Assembly (NCBI GenBank): GCA_002502175.1
Contig: DAPQ01000081.1
Coordinates: forward strand, 1 to 26,546
Source: Euryarchaeota archaeon UBA19
GTDB lineage: Archaea > Thermoplasmatota > Poseidoniia > Poseidoniales > Thalassarchaeaceae
DNA: 26,546 bases
Reading direction: 5' to 3'
Shown: positions 23,001 to 26,546 of the stretch, one piece after another
Layout of the letters: each line of letters starts with the position of its first letter
How positions within the stretch are numbered: position 1 is the stretch's first letter
Notes under the pieces: generated by a model
Seen by the model: the letters and a program-made list of their open reading frames with translations, nothing else
The model's database searches: none
What the model was told of the DNA's origin: nothing
Program-made: the position numbers and the translations under genes

Positions 23001-23517
23001 TCAAGCGATCGAATTGGTTATTGTCGTAATTATCGTCTGCTAGACCTCCATCGACAATTCCTCTAAGGATAATGCCTCCAAGTAGATATCCATCATCGTC
23101 AAGGTAACTCTGAGCAGCAGTTGGAGTCCAGTAAAATTCAGCTCTGAATGACTGGCCTCCCGATAGAGTCATGTTCACTGACCATTCTGCTACCATTACT
23201 CCGACGGGATGCCAAATTTGCATTTTTCCAATTGCACTGGCCGGTTGACCAGATGTTCCTGCCTGAGTAAATGTGACATTAATTTGAATCAATTCATCCC
23301 TCATAACGTACTGAACAATGCTACCATCGGGGTTTACCCATTCACGTGCCTGCAATGAACCGTTACCTAATTCGATATCAGAAACTTCGAAATCAATCAA
23401 TGCTCTAGGTGACACTTCTCGAGGTGGATTATGTTCCAGTGTCGGGCCAAACGCCAATGGCGAAAGGCTCGTCACCATAAGAATGGCAAAAAGGGCTAGA
23501 GGTGACAGATTACGCAT
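20032..23517 (-). CDS. Large secreted, C-terminally membrane-anchored surface protein
   Basis: 1161 residues from ATG 23517. A Sec signal peptide (RNLSPLALFAILMVTSLSPLAFG) opens it. A Ca-loop-like GDVDGDGTIDC flanked by Cys sits at about 187-198, and a jelly-roll/MAM-like region (about 230-395) ends in GIHLDGFILFG. Several Ig-like CARDB/NEW3-type segments follow (e.g. LLPGETGDVVMTLKNTGN, VWNNGNMPDKFTVSF). One TM helix (about 1006-1030, ANIVFVIAGLVAMIVVSVI) precedes a cytoplasmic Pro/Glu-rich tail of about 130 residues ending GWTMEQWAYYGEKWLEQ. Topology predicts a cell-surface protein with an inside tail. A GTG at 23565 would add 16 residues but abuts the inverted repeat, so the ATG is preferred. 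The ligand is unknown. Confidence 0.85.
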   Translation of the reverse strand: MRNLSPLALFAILMVTSLSPLAFGPTLEHNPPREVSPRALIDFEVSDIELGNGSLQAREWVNPDGSIVQYVMRDELIQINVTFTQAGTSGQPASAIGKMQIWHPVGVMVAEWSVNMTLSGGQSFRAEFYWTPTAAQSYLDDDGYLLGGIILRGIVDGGLADDNYDNNQFDRLMPVAIWNDPMENGICGDVDGDGTIDCPNQLSYNNPTWVGAGYDTDGSLSDDPDYYGHWRMENASSAVGEKHWRVSRPGADYASNRMDRLWWGWLTPFDSCEDPGHGLGSGTYDPTVSTIYANYFCRARIRGFDYLNLQLVTNAWGSMGQGDTVRLEADAGNEEFFNYSAMPLSSTFGNWTQLVWNMTDVHPTGDYTLAFRFDSDSSVATQGIHLDGFILFGIERVPEYTLDVECDDPLPNAYIVIPADPTPPTLGCTVKNNGYVDITLRVYTDVSNQSWMWDFPLRIDSNHPTDFDNNVVTKNIKPLETMDLWVNLTIPDGATVQEVDWYVHIGDGITNFSKWSINLPVDVTASYSSYLTQKTLENPAITLLPGETGDVVMTLKNTGNQRAIWNLGGTFADNRWSASNLVWTNETGVEITSIEMDLNEKLELNARITSPEEITPGTYAITLIASGRAPANFQTEWTIHVEVPVDHDLKLVPQIREMMAPADGALRWIEIQLVNDGNSEEAFDLSIAADWRLGLEMNAEQTLGIDPFGGDTSVLLMFPMPYGIENETYQIWVHATSQINPEYQRSVQLLLTVPETYLIEVPDLDLTNEVYRAGDDARTMRWEVWNNGNMPDKFTVSFDKSHEDITVFATGLNNGKTDWIQPGSSVNLTVSYAFDQGADGDRTVTLIAESQQAGTVGQTVSAEGEADFKVGQVGWLLVTPPAGIVIEDKGEVTLEFVVTNLNPSSEQLMRADIDRTSYPDLFFNVEDVRVNSEDRDFVLPANATKIVTVTVDLNQQNLDNLAENTMTFNVVLTVDSDIDKVSATTTIRLVKTVPVEDGPDVGFMAKLAANIVFVIAGLVAMIVVSVITFRVVKEARAPLEEYSSIEDYSSSFVNLGDDNSVPAAPDLPAADEVANSMYGGSAEIFENPAAEMPPPPLPTDEESTSSEMPPPEEPEPELESSQEADLPPGVPPIPEEGLPQGWTMEQWAYYGEKWLEQNKGE

Positions 23518-23572
23518 GGATAACAAAGTTCTGCGATATCGGTTCGGGTATGAAGGTTCGGTCACAGCGTGC

Positions 23573-23589
23573 GCCGCCCTACGGGCGGC
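23573..23589. repeat. Inverted repeat GCCGCCC-TAC-GGGCGGC
   Basis: A perfect 7-base-pair inverted repeat with a TAC spacer lies in the divergent region between the large surface protein and the polytopic membrane protein. It shares the 9-base core CCCTACGGG with the inverted repeat between L3 and hef. Confidence 0.5.
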
Positions 23590-23691
23590 AACAGACTGGT
23601 TTTTGGCAAATCTATGAGGTGTTTAGGAACGGGTATGCAATGTTGTTCAATCTATGAAGGCCTTATGTTGACCTCAAGGTGCGACGGCTAT

Positions 23692-24810
23692 ATGGCTAGC
23701 CGTGCAAACCCCTTATTCCCACGCTTTGTTCTAGCCATCATTGTTCTCGGACAAGTCACAATTGCACCGATTATTGGATTTTCACTGACCTATCTATTGT
23801 CGATAAATAACGAAGGAGATCAACTCTCATTTGATATCGACTTGGCAGCTCTAGACTGGATAATTATTGCTGGATTAATGTACGGTTCACTTTCATTACT
23901 TTTGGCCCTTGTTGCTGGTGCATATTCTCCAGCAAGCGTTGCAGACAGGGGAGGTTGGTTGACGGTTCTAGGCCTAAGAAGGAACGTCAATACACCTGAG
24001 TTAATTGATAGAGCGAGACTAAATTTGCAAAGAAGCCCCTATGGGAAAATGGCACGTTTGGTTAGTAGTAGAACCGATACATATGATTTGTTTTCAATCC
24101 ATGGAGGATTACAAATTCTAGCCATACCCATTCAGGTTGCATTAATCGCAATTCCCCTGTTGATTATGGAGGGCATACCTGAAAGATTTGTTGAACCCGA
24201 ACGTGCATTTGAATTGGGTATGGTTGGTTATTTCATCGCTCTTTGGTTTGGCCTCAGAATACAACCTATGTACTCAAGCCACCTAATTGGAATAGCCGCT
24301 TGGTTTAGAAAAATTCTCGCAAGAATATCAAAATTTTCTTGGATACTTCCTATCATTATTTTCTGGATTATTGCAAGAGTAATGCTACAGTTATCACTAG
24401 ATAGACTCGATGTGGATTACCAAGCCTGGCATAATGTTCAACTTGAGGCTGTTTTAATGAAATCAATTATGCCAGCAGACCAAATTCCGGATGCAGCAAT
24501 CATTGATTTCCTGGTGGCTATTTCTGTTCTTCCTGTTGCCGTATTTACTACCATTTCAGTCCTCGCTGGAGCACATGATATGCCCGATTGGATGCGCGAC
24601 CCAGAAGAGAAACTTGAGAACCTGAACCAAAATTTGCTCGAAGAGGAAAATTCAACTAAGATAGATGCCGAGAGTTCAGATGAAATCTCTGAAGAATTTC
24701 CACCATGGCGTCGCACTACTAATCTTACAGAGAGCGATGAGCGCGAAAATGAATCCAATGAAGATGAAAGTCGCATGATTGATTTGCCATTTGGGTTATT
24801 TGATGACTAA
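23692..24810 (+). CDS. Unrecognised polytopic membrane protein with acidic C-terminal tail
   Basis: 372 residues from ATG 23692 (ASRANPLFPRFVLAI). About six predicted TM segments: FVLAIIVLGQVTIAPIIGF, WIIIAGLMYGSLSLLLALV, LAIPIQVALIAIPLLIM, LGMVGYFIALWFGLRI, WILPIIIFWIIARVML and FLVAISVLPVAVFTTISVLAG. A cytoplasmic, strongly acidic and Ser/Asn-rich tail of about 75 residues follows. A loop between TM2 and TM3 resembles a small soluble domain (LRRNVNTPELIDRARLNLQ). The frame is open upstream to 23569; the ATG at 23665 is an alternative, but AAGGTG precedes 23692. No family was recognised. It is divergent from the surface protein and overlaps the next gene tail-to-tail by 4 bases. Confidence 0.75.
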   Translation: MASRANPLFPRFVLAIIVLGQVTIAPIIGFSLTYLLSINNEGDQLSFDIDLAALDWIIIAGLMYGSLSLLLALVAGAYSPASVADRGGWLTVLGLRRNVNTPELIDRARLNLQRSPYGKMARLVSSRTDTYDLFSIHGGLQILAIPIQVALIAIPLLIMEGIPERFVEPERAFELGMVGYFIALWFGLRIQPMYSSHLIGIAAWFRKILARISKFSWILPIIIFWIIARVMLQLSLDRLDVDYQAWHNVQLEAVLMKSIMPADQIPDAAIIDFLVAISVLPVAVFTTISVLAGAHDMPDWMRDPEEKLENLNQNLLEEENSTKIDAESSDEISEEFPPWRRTTNLTESDERENESNEDESRMIDLPFGLFDD

Positions 24811-25028
24811 TCTAAGATTGGAAAAATCCTCTCAACGCCCATGTTAAGCAAAGACCATCCGGTAGCCAGAATCATCCCGAAAAGAAATGGGTGAGGTCCG
24901 GCAATGTATAACCCAATTACGGCAATAATTACTAAACCAAAGACCAGCTTAGAATCAATCTTACCAGAGCCATAGGAAAAAATTGTGAATCCAATAACAA
25001 AGTGAAGGAGAATGCTGATTCCAGACAA
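24807..25028 (-). CDS. Small membrane protein, unknown function
   Basis: 73 residues with two to three hydrophobic helices (ISILLHFVIGFTIFSYG, LVFGLVIIAVIGLYIAG, FLFGMILATGWSLLNMGV) and few charged residues. It starts with TTG at 25028, with GGTGA about 5 bases upstream, 12 bases after the aminotransferase stop. It is therefore probably translated from the same transcript. No family is recognised. Confidence 0.6.
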   Translation of the reverse strand: MSGISILLHFVIGFTIFSYGSGKIDSKLVFGLVIIAVIGLYIAGPHPFLFGMILATGWSLLNMGVERIFPILD

Positions 25029-25040
25029 AGTTTCACCATC

Positions 25041-26189
25041 TCAATTGTTACGAAGATCTGCTAGGACCTTCTCAACTCGATCCATACCTCTTGAGATGTC
25101 TTCTCGGCCGATTGTGTATGCAAATCGAAGGTGCCCTTCTCCAGCCTCGCCAAAAGCTGAACCAGGGCTACAAAGAACACCTCCTTCGAGAAGTGCCATT
25201 GCAATCTCTTCACTGTTCATTCCAGGTACATCGACCTTAGGAAAGACATAGAAGGCTCCTGTTGGAATATGGCAGGAAACTCCTTCCATTGCGTTTAGCC
25301 TTTCACAAATTAGGTCTCTTCTGGCCTTGAATTCTTGACACATTTTTGCAGGATAGTCTGGAGCCTTTTCCATCGCTTCTAAGACTGCATATTGCATAGC
25401 ATCATTACTACAAGCAGTGACATAATACTGCATCTTTGTTATGTGGCTCATCGCCTCTAAATTTTCAGAGAGAATGTATCCAATTCTCCAACCTGTCATT
25501 GCGAAGGTTTTGGAGAAGGAATTGATCATTATGACTTTGTCATAACCTGCTCCAAGGAATGATACGTGTTCACAATCGTAGACTATTCTGTCATAGACTT
25601 CATCGGTAATTACCCATAGATCGTTTCGCTCTGCAAAAGCAAGTAATTCATCACGTTCTTTGGGAGTGACATTTCCTCCTGTTGGATTGCTTGGGAAATT
25701 ATACAAAATCGCCACAGTATTCTCATTTACTCGTTCCTCTAAATCCTTAATCTTCGGAACAAATCCATTCTCAAATCTGCAGGGATAAAGCGAGGCTTGC
25801 CCTCCACAAATCACCACATCTGGAGGGTATAATGGGAAGTAGGGTTCAGGAATTAGAACTTCATCACCCGGGTCGACTAGCGCGAGGAAAATATCCAGTA
25901 ATGCATTTGTTCCACTCATCGTAATGCAGACATTAGTTTCATCCAGTTCTGGAGAAAGATAGTGCCATGTTTCTGCTATCTTTTGCCTCAATTCAGGAAG
26001 GCCTGCAGTGGTTGTGTATTTGTTGCGGCCCTCTCGCATGGCTTTTTCGAAAGCGTCTATGGCCAAATCAGGCGGCTGGAAGTCCGGTTCTCCTAAACCA
26101 AATTGAACCGAGTCATCGCCGGCCATGTCGAACATACGGCGAACTCCAGTTGGACGTATGCTGTTCGCCCGTTCCGAAAACCGCACCAT
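25041..26189 (-). CDS. PLP-dependent class I/II aminotransferase (AspB-like)
   Basis: 382 residues, fold-type I aminotransferase that transfers an amino group between an amino acid and a 2-oxo acid, using PLP. The PLP lysine is K227 in SFSKTFAMTGWRIGY; D196 (ITDEVYD) and N168 (YNFPSNPTGG) contact the cofactor; the substrate arginine is in the C-terminal HLRFAYTIG. The N-terminal IRPTGVRRMFDMAG and GLGEPDF are typical of archaeal aspartate/aromatic aminotransferases. The substrate cannot be fixed from sequence; aspartate, aromatic or N-succinyl-DAP-like substrates are all possible. The neighbours do not indicate a pathway. Confidence 0.93.
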   Translation of the reverse strand: MVRFSERANSIRPTGVRRMFDMAGDDSVQFGLGEPDFQPPDLAIDAFEKAMREGRNKYTTTAGLPELRQKIAETWHYLSPELDETNVCITMSGTNALLDIFLALVDPGDEVLIPEPYFPLYPPDVVICGGQASLYPCRFENGFVPKIKDLEERVNENTVAILYNFPSNPTGGNVTPKERDELLAFAERNDLWVITDEVYDRIVYDCEHVSFLGAGYDKVIMINSFSKTFAMTGWRIGYILSENLEAMSHITKMQYYVTACSNDAMQYAVLEAMEKAPDYPAKMCQEFKARRDLICERLNAMEGVSCHIPTGAFYVFPKVDVPGMNSEEIAMALLEGGVLCSPGSAFGEAGEGHLRFAYTIGREDISRGMDRVEKVLADLRNN

Positions 26190-26229
26190 GACCTACGGAG
26201 AACAGAATGAGCATTTGAACTAACACCCT

Positions 26230-26246
26230 CGAATCCTTCGGATTCG
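26230..26246. repeat. Hairpin CGAATCC-TTC-GGATTCG upstream of the aminotransferase
   Basis: A perfect 7-base-pair inverted repeat with a 3-base loop in the 96-base gap between the right-edge membrane protein and the aminotransferase, both minus strand. No T-tract follows it on either strand, so a terminator role is uncertain; a 5' leader structure of the aminotransferase is equally possible. A second palindrome TTGATATCAA (26280-26289) overlaps the stop codon of the gene to the right. Confidence 0.4.
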
Positions 26247-26285
26247 TAGAATAACATCAGAGATTAACATGAATTGTTTTTGATA

Positions 26286-26546
26286 TCAATTTTCAGAATC
26301 GAGTAACTCTGCTTCTACAACTTCCTCTATCTCATTTCGATTTCTAATACTGCTAATCATTGTCTCAATCTCATCATCTGAACGCATGCGGATTAGAACC
26401 AATGAAGCGACCCAAGCCAATGCAACGATAACAACAATGCCGATTGCGATTGGGGGAATTGCTAGTGATTCTGAAGTACCACCTGTACCCTCGATTTCGA
26501 AGAATACCGGTAGTGAATGCATAGCACCTGCGACAGCATGAACCTC
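26286..26546 (-). CDS. C-terminal part of a membrane-anchored protein, cut by window edge
   Basis: An ATG at 26522 would give 78 residues, but the frame stays open to base 26546 (in-frame EVHAVAGA before it), with no signal-like N-terminus. The visible part has an outside segment (HSLPVFFEIEGTGGTSES), a TM helix (IAIGIVVIVALAWVASLVLI), a RMR stop-transfer and an acidic cytoplasmic tail of about 35 residues. This architecture matches the end of a larger secreted protein anchored at its C-terminus, so the gene is probably truncated here. Function cannot be told. Confidence 0.55.
   Translation of the reverse strand, partial: EVHAVAGAMHSLPVFFEIEGTGGTSESLAIPPIAIGIVVIVALAWVASLVLIRMRSDDEIETMISSIRNRNEIEEVVEAELLDSEN

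Noticed and set aside
23609..23658. Direct repeat AATCTATGA at 23609-23617 and 23650-23658
   Set aside because: Only two short copies in an AT-rich upstream region; insufficient to call a regulatory or mobile element.

Overview
This window is archaeal and most resembles a marine Thermoplasmatota genome (Poseidoniales, Marine Group II type). The basis is the archaeal S10-spc ribosomal gene order with the archaeal-only genes eL32, eL19, eS4, Rnp1 and aIF1, a Hef (XPF/FANCM-type) helicase-nuclease, a group II chaperonin (thermosome), and a very large secreted, membrane-anchored protein with an acidic Pro-rich tail. The lineage is inferred from memory of gene content; no database search was run.

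Layout. Positions 1-12284 (minus strand) hold one tightly packed ribosomal cluster, read from L3 at the right to L15 at the left edge: L3-L4-L23-L2-S19-L22-S3-L29-aIF1-Rnp1-S17-L14-L24-S4e-L5-S14-S8-L6-L32e-L19e-L18-S5-L30-L15 (cut by the edge). Gaps are 0-16 bases or 4-base ATGA-type overlaps, so it should be transcribed as one unit. A divergent intergenic region (12285-12577) carries a TATA-like element and a long leader for this cluster. It also carries an inverted repeat and a possible promoter for hef on the plus strand (12578-15172).

Convergent with hef is a two-gene minus-strand unit (15178-18210). The upstream gene encodes two CysJ-like flavodoxin domains fused to a clear SdhB (succinate dehydrogenase iron-sulfur subunit) homologue in which essentially all cluster-binding cysteines are gone. 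The downstream gene encodes an HdrB/SdhE-type CCG protein that keeps only three of the ten expected ligand cysteines. SdhB followed by CCG is the domain order of TfrB and of archaeal SdhB-SdhE. The pair therefore looks like an iron-sulfur-free, flavin-equipped derivative of that electron relay, and it is the most interesting object in the window.

Upstream on the same strand are the thermosome gene (18311-19921) and a large signal-peptide/TM-anchored surface protein (20032-23517). Divergent from the latter is an unrecognised polytopic membrane protein (23692-24810, plus). The right end has a small membrane protein and a class I/II aminotransferase (minus), then the C-terminal part of another membrane-anchored protein running off the edge.

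No rRNA, tRNA, CRISPR array, insertion sequence or phage gene was seen. No gene-free stretch exceeds 300 bases; the longest, 12285-12577 (293 bases), is described below.
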